Source: Aureimonas endophytica
GTDB lineage: Bacteria; Pseudomonadota; Alphaproteobacteria; Rhizobiales; Rhizobiaceae
Assembly: GCF_014642635.1 (NCBI RefSeq)
Contig: NZ_BMIQ01000002.1
Coordinates: 62,001-126,000 of the forward strand
Length of the DNA stretch: 64,000 bases
Direction: 5' to 3'
Below are positions 52,125 to 61,645 of this stretch, in pieces (position 1 is the stretch's first letter; the number at the start of each line of letters is the position of its first letter). The notes beneath the pieces are model-generated. The model saw only the letters and a list, made by a program, of their open reading frames with translations, had not been told where the DNA came from and ran no database searches. Made by a program: the position numbers and the translations under genes.

Positions 52125-53219
52125 ATGGAGATCGACGTGACCGATCTGGACGGGCTGGAAGCGCGCTATGCGGCGGAGATCGCGGCGGCCGGCGACGAGG
52201 CGGCGCTGGAGGCCGTGCGGCTTGCCGCGCTCGGCAAGAAGGGCGAGATCTCCGAACTCCTGAAGGGACTCGGCCGGATGGAGGCCGAGGCGCGGCGCGA
52301 GGCCGGGCCGAAGCTCAACGGCCTGCGCGACCGCGTCGCCGGGGCGCTGGCCGAGCGGCGCGAGGCGCTGGCCGACGCGGCGATCGCGGCGCGGCTCGAG
52401 GCCGAGCGCGTCGACGTCACGCTGCCCGTCCGCGCCAATCCGGCGGCGCGCGGCCGCATCCATCCGATCAGCCAGGTGGTGGACGAGATCACCGCGATCT
52501 TCGCCGATATGGGCTTCTCGGTGGCCGAGGGGCCGGACATCGAGACCGACCGCTACAATTTCACGGCGCTGAACTTCCCCGAGGGCCATCCGGCCCGCGA
52601 GATGCACGACACCTTCTTCCTGCCGCCCGATGCCGCGGGCGAGCGCAAGGTGCTGCGCACCCATACCTCGCCCGTGCAGATCCGCACCATGGAGGCGGTG
52701 AAGCCGCCGATCCGCATCGTCATTCCGGGCAAGACCTACCGGCAGGATTCCGACGCGACCCACACGCCGATGTTCCATCAGGTCGAGGGTCTCGTGGTCG
52801 ACAAGACCGCCACTGTCGCCAACATGAAATGGGTGCTGACGGAGTTCTGCAAGGCCTTCTTCGAGGTGCCCTCGCTCAACATGCGCTTCCGGCCGAGCTT
52901 CTTCCCCTTCACCGAACCCTCGATGGAGGTCGACATCCAGTGCGACCGCTCGGGCGCCGAGGTGCGCTTCGGCGAGGGCTCGGATTGGATGGAGATCCTC
53001 GGCTGCGGCATGGTCCATCCGAACGTGCTCGCCGGTGTCGGGCTCGATCCGAACGAGTATCAGGGCTTCGCCTGGGGCATGGGCATCGACCGCATCGCCA
53101 TGCTGAAATACGGCATGCCGGACCTGCGCGACTTCTTCGAGGCGGATCTGCGCTGGATCGAGCATTACGGTTTCCGGCCGCTCGATGTGCCGACCTTGTT
53201 CGGCGGCCTCAGCAGCTGA
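52125..53219 (+). CDS. pheS: Phenylalanine-tRNA ligase alpha subunit
   Basis: A 364-residue class II aminoacyl-tRNA synthetase subunit. The N-terminal coiled coil (~1-100) is followed by the catalytic core: [20 protein letters not shown] (motif 1), [16 protein letters not shown] (motif 2 region), and [16 protein letters not shown] (motif 3). It charges tRNA-Phe as an alpha2beta2 complex. Unusually, pheT does not follow; the next gene is a PAS-GGDEF-EAL protein. Confidence 0.97.
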   Translation: MEIDVTDLDGLEARYAAEIAAAGDEAALEAVRLAALGKKGEISELLKGLGRMEAEARREAGPKLNGLRDRVAGALAERREALADAAIAARLEAERVDVTLPVRANPAARGRIHPISQVVDEITAIFADMGFSVAEGPDIETDRYNFTALNFPEGHPAREMHDTFFLPPDAAGERKVLRTHTSPVQIRTMEAVKPPIRIVIPGKTYRQDSDATHTPMFHQVEGLVVDKTATVANMKWVLTEFCKAFFEVPSLNMRFRPSFFPFTEPSMEVDIQCDRSGAEVRFGEGSDWMEILGCGMVHPNVLAGVGLDPNEYQGFAWGMGIDRIAMLKYGMPDLRDFFEADLRWIEHYGFRPLDVPTLFGGLSS

Positions 53220-53242
53220 GCGGGCCGCACCGCTGATCGAAA

Positions 53243-53268
53243 TGCGGGCATGCCGCTGCCCGCACCCT
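53243..53268 (+). terminator. Hairpin after pheS
   Basis: TGCGGGCA (53243-53250) pairs with TGCCCGCA (53257-53264), a perfect 8-bp stem with a 6-base loop and CCCTTTC after it. It is a plausible weak terminator 23 bases after the pheS stop. Confidence 0.55.
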
Positions 53269-53465
53269 TTCAGAACTGCCGCCTCCTTGCGCAGGTGAAC
53301 CGCTCGGAAAGGTTGTTCGTAGCGTTCCCGGCCGCCCGCCCATCGGAAGGGGCGTGAATTAACCAAGTCGCAAGGCGCCGCTCGCAGTGTCGCCCGCGAC
53401 GATGCCGGCGCGGCTTCTCGCCACAAGGGGCGAAGGTTCGGGCGTAGGCCGTCAGGAGACGACCG

Positions 53466-55250
53466 ATGCCCACGACCCGCAGGGCGCCCGACGCCGGCGA
53501 TGCCGCTTCCGATCCGGGCAAGGCCTCCGTCCGGCGCCTGCGCCAGACCGCCGAGCGGCTGACGCTGGAACAGTCGGCGGCCGGGGCGAGCGAGCTGACC
53601 GAGCAGAACCGCCGCTTCGAGGCGGCGCTCGCGAATATGAGCCAGGGCCTCTGCATGTTCGATGCCGAGTCCCGGCTCGTCGTCTGCAATCATCGCTATC
53701 ACGAGATCTTCGGCCTCGCGCCGGGCGAACTCGCCTTCGGCATCACGCAGGACGACCTCTGCCGCATCCTGATCGCCAAGGGCTTCTATCCGCCGAGCGT
53801 GACGCCCGAGAGCATCCGCGAGAGCACGCGCGTCGCCCTCCTCGACGGCGACGGGCTGCCGGTGCTGCGCGAGCTCGCCGATGGCCGCGTCATCGCCATC
53901 CGCTATCGCTCGATGGAGGGCGGCGGCTGGGTCTCGACCTTCGAGGACATCACGGCGCAGCGGCGCAACGAGGCGCGCATCGCCCATCTCGCGCGGCACG
54001 ACGCGCTGACCGACCTGCCCAATCCCCGCACGCTGCGGGAAGAGGGGCGGGCGCTGGCGCTGCGGGCCGACCGCCGGGAGATCGCCGCCTATTACTTCGA
54101 TCTCGACCGCTTCAAGCTGGTCAACGACACCTATGGCCATGGCGTCGGCGACGAATTGCTGCGCGCCGTCGCCGACCGGCTGCGGGCCGCTCTCGGCGCG
54201 GCGGACGGCATCGTCGGCCGGCTCGGCGGCGACGAATTCGCGCTCTTGCGCCTCGTTCGGAGCGAAGCCGAGGCCGAGGCCTTCGCCGAGGCGCTGCTTG
54301 CGGCGATCGTCCGTCCCTATGCGCTCAGCTGCGGCCGGCTCGACGCGGGCGTCAGCATCGGCGTCGCGCTCCGCCGGGCAGGCGCGGCGGAGGATGTCGA
54401 GACATTGCTGCAGAATGCCGATCTCGCGCTGCGCCACGCCAAATCCAACGGACGCGGCACCGTGCATCTCTTCGATCCGGCCCTGTCGGAGGCGGCCCGC
54501 CAACGCCGGGTCCTGGAGGCCGAGCTGCGCACCGCGCTCGCCGAGAACCAGTTCGAGCTGCACTACCAGCCGCTGGTCGAACTCGGCGGCCAGCGGACCG
54601 TGGGGGTGGAGGCGCTGCTGCGCTGGCGCCACCCGGAACGCGGCCTCGTCTCGCCGGTGCTCTTCATCCCCCTCGCGGAGGAGATGGGCTTCATCGTGCC
54701 GCTCGGCGACTGGGTGATCCGCCAGGCCTGCCGCGATGCCGCGAAATGGCCGGACCATGTGGTCGTCGCGGTCAACGTCTCCGGGATCCAGCTGCACCAG
54801 AAGGGTTTCGCCGCCTCGGTCCTCGCGGCCCTGCGCGAGGCCGGGCTGGCGCCCGGTCGCCTGGAGGTCGAGATCACGGAAAGCGTCCTCATCGACGAGA
54901 GCGAGGCGAGCCTCGACAATCTGGAGACGCTGCGCGCGGCCGGCATCCGCTTCGCGATGGACGATTTCGGCACCGGCTATTCCTCGCTCAGCTATCTCCG
55001 GCGCTTCCCGATCGACAAGATCAAGATCGACCGGTCCTTCATGAAGGACGCGCAGACGAATGCCGACGCGCTGGCGATCATCCGCGCCATTGCCGGGCTC
55101 GGGGCGAGCCTCGGCATCACGACGCTGGTCGAGGGGGTGGAAACGGAGGAGCAGCTCGGCATCGCCAGGGCCGAGGGCATCGACCAGGTCCAGGGCTACC
55201 TATTCAGCCGCCCGCAGCCGAAGGCCGAGATCGAGGGCAAGCTCGGCTGA
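53466..55250 (+). CDS. PAS-GGDEF-EAL cyclic-di-GMP turnover protein
   Basis: A 594-residue soluble signalling protein. A PAS-type sensor (ANMSQGLCMFDAESRLVVCN, about 55-165) is followed by a GGDEF cyclase domain with intact GRLGGDEFALL (near 254) and an EAL phosphodiesterase domain with intact GVEALLRWRHPE (near 382), MDDFGTGYSSLSYL (near 500), PIDKIKIDRSF and QGYLFSRP. Both active sites look complete. The RxxD inhibitory site five residues before GGDEF is absent. A start at 53466 gives a reasonable N-terminus. No membrane helix is evident. Confidence 0.94.
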   Translation: MPTTRRAPDAGDAASDPGKASVRRLRQTAERLTLEQSAAGASELTEQNRRFEAALANMSQGLCMFDAESRLVVCNHRYHEIFGLAPGELAFGITQDDLCRILIAKGFYPPSVTPESIRESTRVALLDGDGLPVLRELADGRVIAIRYRSMEGGGWVSTFEDITAQRRNEARIAHLARHDALTDLPNPRTLREEGRALALRADRREIAAYYFDLDRFKLVNDTYGHGVGDELLRAVADRLRAALGAADGIVGRLGGDEFALLRLVRSEAEAEAFAEALLAAIVRPYALSCGRLDAGVSIGVALRRAGAAEDVETLLQNADLALRHAKSNGRGTVHLFDPALSEAARQRRVLEAELRTALAENQFELHYQPLVELGGQRTVGVEALLRWRHPERGLVSPVLFIPLAEEMGFIVPLGDWVIRQACRDAAKWPDHVVVAVNVSGIQLHQKGFAASVLAALREAGLAPGRLEVEITESVLIDESEASLDNLETLRAAGIRFAMDDFGTGYSSLSYLRRFPIDKIKIDRSFMKDAQTNADALAIIRAIAGLGASLGITTLVEGVETEEQLGIARAEGIDQVQGYLFSRPQPKAEIEGKLG

Positions 55251-55271
55251 GGGCGCCGCCCGGCGATAGCG

Positions 55272-55673
55272 TCATTCCGCCGGAGGCGGCTCGACCTTGC
55301 CGAGCGTCTCGCGCGCCTTGGCGTAATGTTCCGGGCGGATATTGGTCTGCACGGCGCGGAAGGCGGCGAGAAGCACGGCCGCGTCGTCGGTGAAGCCGAG
55401 GCCGAGGATGAAGTCCGGCACGATGTCGAAGGGCATGACGAAATAGGCGAGGGCGGCGAGAAGCACGCCCTTCGTCGCCGTCGGCGTCTGGGGATCCAGC
55501 GCGCAATGATAGGAGGCGACCACATCCTCCATGAAGGGGACGTGGCGCAGGGCCCGGCGCATCGTATCCAGAAACGAGGCGCGCACCCGTGCTTCCTGTT
55601 CCGCCTGCTCGTCCGGTCGGGCCGGTGTCAGGATGGTGCCGAGGCGGTCCTTCACGATGTCGAGCGCCGTCAT
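55272..55673 (-). CDS. DUF1232 (YkvA-like) membrane protein
   Basis: A 133-residue protein. The DUF1232 core is LLAALAYFVMPFDIVPDFIL (about residues 72-91), where the PxDxxPD motif sits between hydrophobic stretches, then GLGFTDDAAVLLAAF. Small membrane-associated proteins of this family have no established function. Convergent with the GGDEF-EAL gene. Confidence 0.92.
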   Translation of the reverse strand: MTALDIVKDRLGTILTPARPDEQAEQEARVRASFLDTMRRALRHVPFMEDVVASYHCALDPQTPTATKGVLLAALAYFVMPFDIVPDFILGLGFTDDAAVLLAAFRAVQTNIRPEHYAKARETLGKVEPPPAE

Positions 55674-55737
55674 GTCCTTCCGCCTCCTCGCGCGGTCGCG
55701 GAAGAGATGGCGTCGCCCGACCCCTTCAGCAAGTCGT

Positions 55738-56337
55738 TCAGCGCCAGAGCGCGGCGGCTGGGGCGGGCATCGGCGCGCCGCTGCCGATCTCCTGCCGCTG
55801 GCGGAGCGTGAGGTCGAAGGCCTCCTCGACGAGATAGGGTCCGCCGCCGACCGAATCCTTGGAGGAGAAGAGCACGAAGCGGCCGACGCGGAAGGGGGCG
55901 GAGCGGAAATCGCCGCGCCCGGCGAGATAGCGCGCCACGTCCTCCACTTTCGGCTGGCGCAGGCGCGCCAGCGTCACATGGGGGGTGAACTTCTTGGCGT
56001 CCGGCGCGAGGCCGATCCGCCGCAGCGCGCGATCGACATCGCCCTGCAGCGCTTCGAGGGCCGGGCTCGGCGCGACGCCGGCATAGATCGAATGCGGCTT
56101 CTTCGAGCCGAAGGCGTCGAGGCCGAGAAGCTGGAGGTCGAAGGGCGCCGCCTCGATCCTGTCGAGCGCCGCCACGGCCTCGTCGGCGAAGCGCGCCTCG
56201 ACATCGCCGATGAAGCGCAGGGTCAGATGGTAGTTCTCGGGATCGATCCAGCGGGCGGCGGGCAGGCCGCCGCGCAGGAGCGCGAGCCGCATGGCCGCAT
56301 CGCGGGAGATTTCGAGGGCAACGAACAATCGCGGCAT
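55738..56337 (-). CDS. thpR: RNA 2',3'-cyclic phosphodiesterase
   Basis: A 199-residue 2H phosphoesterase. MPRLFVALEISRDAAMRLAL starts the family; the two HxTx motifs are NYHLTLRFIGDV (about residue 42) and FTPHVTLARLRQ (about 128). It opens 2',3'-cyclic phosphates to 2'-phosphates on RNA. The ATG at 56337 is chosen over 56454, since the extra sequence is not family-like. Confidence 0.93.
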   Translation of the reverse strand: MPRLFVALEISRDAAMRLALLRGGLPAARWIDPENYHLTLRFIGDVEARFADEAVAALDRIEAAPFDLQLLGLDAFGSKKPHSIYAGVAPSPALEALQGDVDRALRRIGLAPDAKKFTPHVTLARLRQPKVEDVARYLAGRGDFRSAPFRVGRFVLFSSKDSVGGGPYLVEEAFDLTLRQRQEIGSGAPMPAPAAALWR

Positions 56338-56529
56338 GGGGAAACTCCGTCGATGCCGAAAGGGCGGGCGAACCCGCCGAGGAGCGAGCCGTTCGAGGGG
56401 CTCACCAAAAGAGAGGATAGGGCAGCTCGCCTGCGTGGGGATGAATCCCCGCAATCCCCAAATCGTTCATGCACAACATATTGGGCCTTCGTCTGTCGTG
56501 AGAGCGGTCTTTTGCCGTAGCGGAAGCCA

Positions 56530-57192
56530 TCATCCTTGGTGCGGCACGACGCCGGCCGCCTTCAACTCCTCCTCCACCAGGGGCAGGAGGCGCTGGACGA
56601 TCAGGGCGACGCCCGCCTTGGTCGGGTGCATGCCATCCGCCTGGTTGAGGCCGCGCTCGCCCGCGACGCCGTCGAGGAAGAACGGATAGAAGGCGACGCC
56701 GTAGCGCTGCGCGAGGCGCGGATAGATCGGATTGAACGCCGCCGCATAGTCCTCGCCCATATTCGGCGGCGCCAGCATGCCGGCGAAGAGGGTGCGGGTG
56801 CCCCGCGCCTTCAGCTTTTGCAGCATCTCATCGAGATTGGCTTCGGTGATCTGCGGCGTGATGCCGCGCAGCGCGTCGTTGGCGCCGAGTTCGAGGATGA
56901 CGAGCGTCGCGCTCGGCGGCACCGACCATTCGAGCCGCTGGAGGCCGCCGGTCGTCGTGTCGCCGGACACGCCGGCATTGGCGACGGTCACGGCATAGTT
57001 CTTCGCCGTCAGTGCCGCCTGGAGCTGTTCGGGAAAGCTCTCGCCTGGCCCGACGCCGAAGCCGGCGGACAGGCTGTCGCCGAAGGCGACGATCTCGGCG
57101 GGTTTCGCCTCCTCCGCCCTGGCGCCGGCACTCGCCGCGAGGAATAACAAAGCCGTCACTGCGGCGCGGAAAGCTTGGAAGCGATGCGTCAT
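56530..57192 (-). CDS. SGNH/GDSL arylesterase (TesA-like), secreted
   Basis: A 220-residue hydrolase. A signal peptide (FRAAVTALLFLAASAGARAE) is followed by block I AFGDSLSAGFGVG (nucleophile Ser), block III LVILELGANDALRG and block V QADGMHPTKAGVAL with the catalytic Asp and His. TesA-type proteins are periplasmic multifunctional esterase/thioesterase/lysophospholipase enzymes. It is divergent from a LolD/FtsX-type ABC pair, an arrangement shared by many proteobacteria. Confidence 0.94.
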   Translation of the reverse strand: MTHRFQAFRAAVTALLFLAASAGARAEEAKPAEIVAFGDSLSAGFGVGPGESFPEQLQAALTAKNYAVTVANAGVSGDTTTGGLQRLEWSVPPSATLVILELGANDALRGITPQITEANLDEMLQKLKARGTRTLFAGMLAPPNMGEDYAAAFNPIYPRLAQRYGVAFYPFFLDGVAGERGLNQADGMHPTKAGVALIVQRLLPLVEEELKAAGVVPHQG

Positions 57193-57262
57193 CGGCCCAT
57201 ATCCCGGCATGTCGCGCCGGCGATTCGCCGGCTTCTGCCCGGCATATAGGAACGATCCCCGC

Positions 57263-57961
57263 GTGACCGAATCCGCGATCCGTCTCGAAGACGTGCATCT
57301 GACCCTCGGGCAGGGCGCGACGGCCGTGCATGTCCTCAAAGGCGTCGGCCTGGCGGTCGGACGCGGCGAGTCCGTCGGCATCGTCGGCCCTTCCGGTTCG
57401 GGCAAGTCGACGCTGCTCATGGTGCTGGCGGGGCTGGAGCGGGCCGATCGCGGCCTCGTCGAGATCGCCGGCACGGCGCTCGGCCCCTTGAGCGAGGACG
57501 CGCTCGCCGCCTTCCGGGGCCGCAATATCGGCATCGTCTTCCAGTCCTTCCATCTCATCCCCAACATGACCGCGCTGGAGAATGTCGCGGTGCCGCTGGA
57601 ACTGGCCGGCCGCGCCGACGCCTTCGCGCGGGCGGAGGCGGAGCTCGGCAATGTCGGGCTCGGCCATCGCCTGCGCCACTATCCGGGCGAATTGTCGGGC
57701 GGCGAGCAGCAGCGCGTCGCGATCGCCCGGGCGCTGGCGCCCGAGCCGGCGATCCTCATCGCCGACGAGCCGACCGGCAATCTCGACGGCGAGACCGGCC
57801 GGCAGATCGCCGACCTCCTCTTCGCCGAACAGGCCCGGCGGCGGATGACGATGGTGCTGGTGACGCACGACCCCGTGCTGGCCGCGCGCTGCCGGCGCGA
57901 GGTGCGCGTCGCCTCCGGCCTCGTCGCGGCGCCTCGCCCGGCGGACGCCCTTTCGGCATGA
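57263..57961 (+). CDS. ABC transporter ATP-binding protein (LolD/YbbA-like)
   Basis: A 232-residue ATPase starting at GTG 57263. Walker A GPSGSGKST (about residue 43), LSGGEQQRVAIARAL signature, Walker B ILIADEPTGNLD and VTHDPVLAARC. It pairs with the large FtsX-like permease, whose ATG overlaps its stop codon by four bases. YbbA-YbbP-type transporters sit next to TesA genes and are thought to move or extract hydrophobic molecules at the inner membrane. Confidence 0.94.
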   Translation: MTESAIRLEDVHLTLGQGATAVHVLKGVGLAVGRGESVGIVGPSGSGKSTLLMVLAGLERADRGLVEIAGTALGPLSEDALAAFRGRNIGIVFQSFHLIPNMTALENVAVPLELAGRADAFARAEAELGNVGLGHRLRHYPGELSGGEQQRVAIARALAPEPAILIADEPTGNLDGETGRQIADLLFAEQARRRMTMVLVTHDPVLAARCRREVRVASGLVAAPRPADALSA

Positions 57962-60555
57962 GCGTCCTGTCGGAAGCCCGGACGGCGACGGGCGCCGCAG
58001 CGGCCGAACGGGGCCGGCGGTTCGCCACCTTACGGCTCGCCCTGCGCTTCGCGCTGCGCGAGATGCGCGGCGGCCTGAAGGGCTTCGCCATCTTCCTCGC
58101 CTGCATCATGCTCGGCGTCGCCGCCATCGCGGCGGTGAATTCCGTCGCCGCCATGATGACGGGCGCGATCGCCGGCGAGGGGCGCGCCATTCTCGGCGGC
58201 GACGTGCGCTTCAATCTCGTGCAGCGGCCGGCGAGCGCCGAGGAGCGCGCCTATCTGGACTCGCTCGGCGCCGTCGCCGAGACGATCTCCATGCGCTCGA
58301 TGGTGCGCCCGGCCGTCGGCGGCGGCGATCCGGCGCTGGTTGAACTGAAGGCCGTCGACGGCGCCTATCCGCTCTATGGCCGCGTCGCCTCGACGCCGGC
58401 CGAGCCGCTGCCGGCGCTTCTCGCCGCGCCGAGCGGCCGTTTCGGGGCGCTGGCGGCGCCCGAGCTCTTCGAGCGGATGAATCTGAAGCCCGGCGCGGTG
58501 CTGAAGCTCGGACGCGCCGAAATCGTCCTGACCGGCGTGCTCGACCGCGAGCCCGATGCCCTGTCGGACGGCTTCAACTTCGCGCCGCGCCTTCTCGTCG
58601 ATCGCGCGGCGATCGAGGCGACCGGCCTCCTCCAGCCCGGCAGTCTCTACGAATACGACTATGGCGTCCGGCTGGCGCAGCCGGTCCATTCGAAGGATCT
58701 CACCGAGGCCGCCAATGCCCGCTTTCCGTCCGCCGGCTGGAACATCCGCACCTCGGACCGCGCGGCGCCCTCGCTCCAGCGCAATATCGAGCGCTTCAGC
58801 CAGTTCCTGACGCTGGTCGGCCTCACCGCGCTGATCGTCGGCGGCGTCGGCGTCGCCAATGCGGTCGGCGCCTATCTCTCCGCCAAGCGCGGCGTGATCG
58901 CCACCTTCAAGAGCCTTGGCGCCGGGGGCGGCTTCGTCGTCACCGTCTATCTCGTGCAGATCATGCTGCTCGCCGGGCTCGGCATCCTGGCCGGCCTCGT
59001 CCTCGGCGCCGTCGCGCCCTTCGCCACGGCGGGCCTCGTCAGCGCCTTCCTGCCGATCGCGGCCGAGCCCGGCTTCTATCCCGGCGCCCTTCTCATCGCC
59101 GCGCTGTTCGGCCTCCTGACCGCGCTCGCCTTCGCGCTGGTGCCGCTCGGGCGGACGCGCGACGTGCCGGCGACGGCCCTCTTCCGCGACATTTCCGGCG
59201 GCGCGGCCCGCCGCCCGCGCCTCGTCTATCTCGGCGCGGCGGCGCTCCTGGCGCTCGCCATCGCGGCCCTCGCCCTTGCGATGGCCGACGACCGCAAGGT
59301 GGCCGGCATCTTCCTGCTCGCGACCGGCATCGCCTTCCTGATCCTGCGCGGCGTCGCCTTCGTCATCGAGCGTCTCGCCAAGGCGGCGCGGCCGCCGAGG
59401 ATCGTGGCGCTGCGCCTCGCGCTCGCCAATATCCATCGGCCCGGCGCGCTCACCGCGTCCGTCACCCTGTCGCTCGGGCTCGGCCTCACGCTGCTCGTCG
59501 CGCTCGCCACCATCGACACCGATCTCCGGCGCGAGATTGCCGGCAATCTCGCCGAGCGCGCCCCGGACTTCTTCTTCGTCGACATCCGCAACGACGGCAT
59601 CGACGCCTTCCGCCAGCGCATCGCCGAACTGGCCCCCGGCGGCACGCTGGAGGCGGCGCCTATGCTGCGCGGGCGCATCACCCGGCTGAACGGCATCGAG
59701 GCGGCGAAGGTGAAGGTGCCGCCGGAGGGCGCCTGGGTGCTGCGCGGCGATCGCGGCATCACCTATGCCGACGCAGTGCCGAAGAATTCTCGGCTGACGG
59801 AAGGCGACTGGTGGCCGAAGGACCATGCCGGCGAGCCGCTCGTCTCCTTCGCCGCCGAACAGGCGAAGCAGCTCGGCCTGACGCTCGGCGACACGATCAC
59901 GGTCAACGTTCTCGGCCGCGACATCACCGCGCGCATCGCCAATCTGCGCAGCGTCGAATGGGAATCGCTCGGCATCAATTTCGTGATGGTCTTCTCGCCG
60001 AACGCCTTCGCCGGGGCGCCGCATGCCTGGTTGGCGACGCTGGCGATCCCGGACGCCACGCCGGCGGTGGAGAAGGCGGTGCTGAACGGCGTCGCCGACA
60101 GCGATCCGGCGGTGACCACGGTGCGGGTGCGCGACGCGCTGAATGCCGTGAACCGGCTGGTGGAACAGCTCGCCATCGCCATCCGCGCGGCGGCGGCCGT
60201 CGCGCTCGTCGCCTCGGTTCTCGTCCTGTCCGGCGCGCTCGCCGCCGGCAACCGCCGCCGCATCCACGACGCGGTGGTGCTGAAGACGCTGGGCGGCACG
60301 CGGCGCCTGCTGATCGCCAGCTACTGCGCCGAATACCTGCTGCTCGGCCTCGCGACGGCGGGCTTCGCCATCGGCGCCGGGGCGCTCGCCGCCTGGTACG
60401 TCGTGGCGCGGATCATGGCCTTGCCCTTCCATTTCGACTGGGGCATCGCCCTGGCGACGCTTCTCGCCGCGCTGGTGCTGACGGTCGGCATCGGTCTTGC
60501 CGGCACCTGGCGCGTCCTCGGGCAGAAGGCGGCGCCCGTGCTGCGCGAACTCTGA
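57958..60555 (+). CDS. FtsX-like ABC permease (YbbP-like)
   Basis: An 865-residue permease. It has an N-terminal helix (FAIFLACIMLGVAAIAAVNS), a large periplasmic domain, three to four helices near 270-400 (GLTALIVGGVGVANAVGAYL), more helices near 420-470, a second periplasmic domain and a final FtsX helix set (VVLKTLGGTRRLLIASYCAE near 775). This double-FtsX layout of ~850 residues is that of YbbP. Substrate unknown; the ATPase gene is directly upstream. Confidence 0.93.
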   Translation: MSVLSEARTATGAAAAERGRRFATLRLALRFALREMRGGLKGFAIFLACIMLGVAAIAAVNSVAAMMTGAIAGEGRAILGGDVRFNLVQRPASAEERAYLDSLGAVAETISMRSMVRPAVGGGDPALVELKAVDGAYPLYGRVASTPAEPLPALLAAPSGRFGALAAPELFERMNLKPGAVLKLGRAEIVLTGVLDREPDALSDGFNFAPRLLVDRAAIEATGLLQPGSLYEYDYGVRLAQPVHSKDLTEAANARFPSAGWNIRTSDRAAPSLQRNIERFSQFLTLVGLTALIVGGVGVANAVGAYLSAKRGVIATFKSLGAGGGFVVTVYLVQIMLLAGLGILAGLVLGAVAPFATAGLVSAFLPIAAEPGFYPGALLIAALFGLLTALAFALVPLGRTRDVPATALFRDISGGAARRPRLVYLGAAALLALAIAALALAMADDRKVAGIFLLATGIAFLILRGVAFVIERLAKAARPPRIVALRLALANIHRPGALTASVTLSLGLGLTLLVALATIDTDLRREIAGNLAERAPDFFFVDIRNDGIDAFRQRIAELAPGGTLEAAPMLRGRITRLNGIEAAKVKVPPEGAWVLRGDRGITYADAVPKNSRLTEGDWWPKDHAGEPLVSFAAEQAKQLGLTLGDTITVNVLGRDITARIANLRSVEWESLGINFVMVFSPNAFAGAPHAWLATLAIPDATPAVEKAVLNGVADSDPAVTTVRVRDALNAVNRLVEQLAIAIRAAAAVALVASVLVLSGALAAGNRRRIHDAVVLKTLGGTRRLLIASYCAEYLLLGLATAGFAIGAGALAAWYVVARIMALPFHFDWGIALATLLAALVLTVGIGLAGTWRVLGQKAAPVLREL

Positions 60556-60776
60556 CGCCGTTCCCGTCTCACGGCAAAGTGATCCTCCGCGCGGCGAGAT
60601 GACGCGAAATTAACCGCGGAAACAGAAGGGGCGACTTACCTGCCCTTGTGCGGCTCGCGCGCCGATCGCATATTTTCGGGCGAGGCATGCTGGGCGTCCC
60701 GCCAGCGGCGCCTCGGTCGACGTGCCAGACACGGACCGGACACCGGACGGGACACGCAGAAAAGGGAAGTCATTCG

Positions 60777-61541
60777 ATGGCTGACAATCGCAACTGGGGC
60801 GCGCAAAGCGTTCCCGCAGCCGGGTCGAGGGTGGACGTCACCATCGACCAGGGCCTGCGCACATACATGCTCAAGGTCTACAATCTCATGGCGGCGGGCC
60901 TCGCCATCACGGGTGTGGCCGCCTACGGCCTGTTCTCGGCATCCGTCGTGACGAACGGCGCCGGCGACATCGTCGGTCTGACCGGTCTCGGCCAGGCGGT
61001 GTTCGCCTCGCCGCTGAAATGGGTGCTGATGCTGGCCCCGCTCGCCGCCGTGTTCTTCCTGTCGTTCCGCATCGAGCGCATGAGCGTTTCCGCCGCGCAG
61101 ATGACCTTCTGGGTCTATGCGGCGCTAGTCGGCCTGTCGCTGTCGACCGTGTTCCTGGTCTTCACGCAGGAATCGATCGTCCAGGTGTTCTTCATCACCG
61201 CCGCCTCCTTCGGCGCGCTGTCGCTCTTCGGCTACACGACGAAGCGCGATCTCAGCGGGATGGGCTCCTTCCTGTTCATGGGTCTCATCGGCGTCGTGCT
61301 CGCCTCGATCGTCAACATCTTCCTGGCGTCCAGCGCGCTCGCCTTCGCCATCTCGGTGATCGGCGTTCTGGTCTTCGCGGGCCTCACCGCCTACGACACC
61401 CAGAAGATCAAGGAGATGTACTACGAGGGCGACGGCTCGGTGGTGATGGGTCGCAAGGCGATCATGGGCGCGCTCGCGCTCTATCTCGACTTCATCAACA
61501 TGTTCATGTTCATGCTCCAGTTCTTCGGCGATCGTCGCTGA
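60777..61541 (+). CDS. Bax inhibitor-1/YccA family membrane protein
   Basis: A 254-residue protein with about seven membrane helices. QGLRTYMLKVYNLMAAGLAI starts the family core, SLFGYTTKRDLSGMGSFLFM lies in the middle, and GLTAYDTQKIKEMYYEG with LYLDFINMFMFMLQFFG near the end are family signatures. Members are pH- or calcium-sensitive channels or FtsH-linked regulators. AAGGGAAG lies in front of the ATG at 60777. Confidence 0.95.
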   Translation: MADNRNWGAQSVPAAGSRVDVTIDQGLRTYMLKVYNLMAAGLAITGVAAYGLFSASVVTNGAGDIVGLTGLGQAVFASPLKWVLMLAPLAAVFFLSFRIERMSVSAAQMTFWVYAALVGLSLSTVFLVFTQESIVQVFFITAASFGALSLFGYTTKRDLSGMGSFLFMGLIGVVLASIVNIFLASSALAFAISVIGVLVFAGLTAYDTQKIKEMYYEGDGSVVMGRKAIMGALALYLDFINMFMFMLQFFGDRR

Positions 61542-61565
61542 TCGACCGAGGTTTCGGACGGATCG

Positions 61566-61594
61566 GGGCGCCCCAACGGGCGCCCTTTTCTTTT
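61566..61594 (+). terminator. Rho-independent terminator after the Bax-inhibitor-1 family gene
   Basis: GGGCGCC (61566-61572) pairs with GGCGCCC (61579-61585), followed by TTTTCTTTT. A clear stem plus T-run 24 bases after the stop codon. Confidence 0.9.
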
Positions 61595-61645
61595 GCGCGG
61601 CGCCTTGCCAAACAGGGCGATCCGCCGAACCCTGCCGATGATCCG

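Noticed and set aside
52083-54797. 904-codon minus-strand frame across pheS and the GGDEF-EAL gene
   Set aside because: It crosses two well-supported plus-strand genes and its translation is Arg/His/Ala-rich with no recognisable domain. It is not pheT.
58030-60432. 800-codon minus-strand frame opposite the FtsX-like permease gene
   Set aside because: Antisense shadow; charged low-complexity product, while the plus strand encodes a clear permease.
57263-60555. Macrolide-type (MacB) exporter or LolCDE complex
   Set aside because: The permease is a separate ~865-residue double-FtsX protein beside a TesA gene, which fits YbbA-YbbP better than MacB (fused) or LolC/E (~410 residues).
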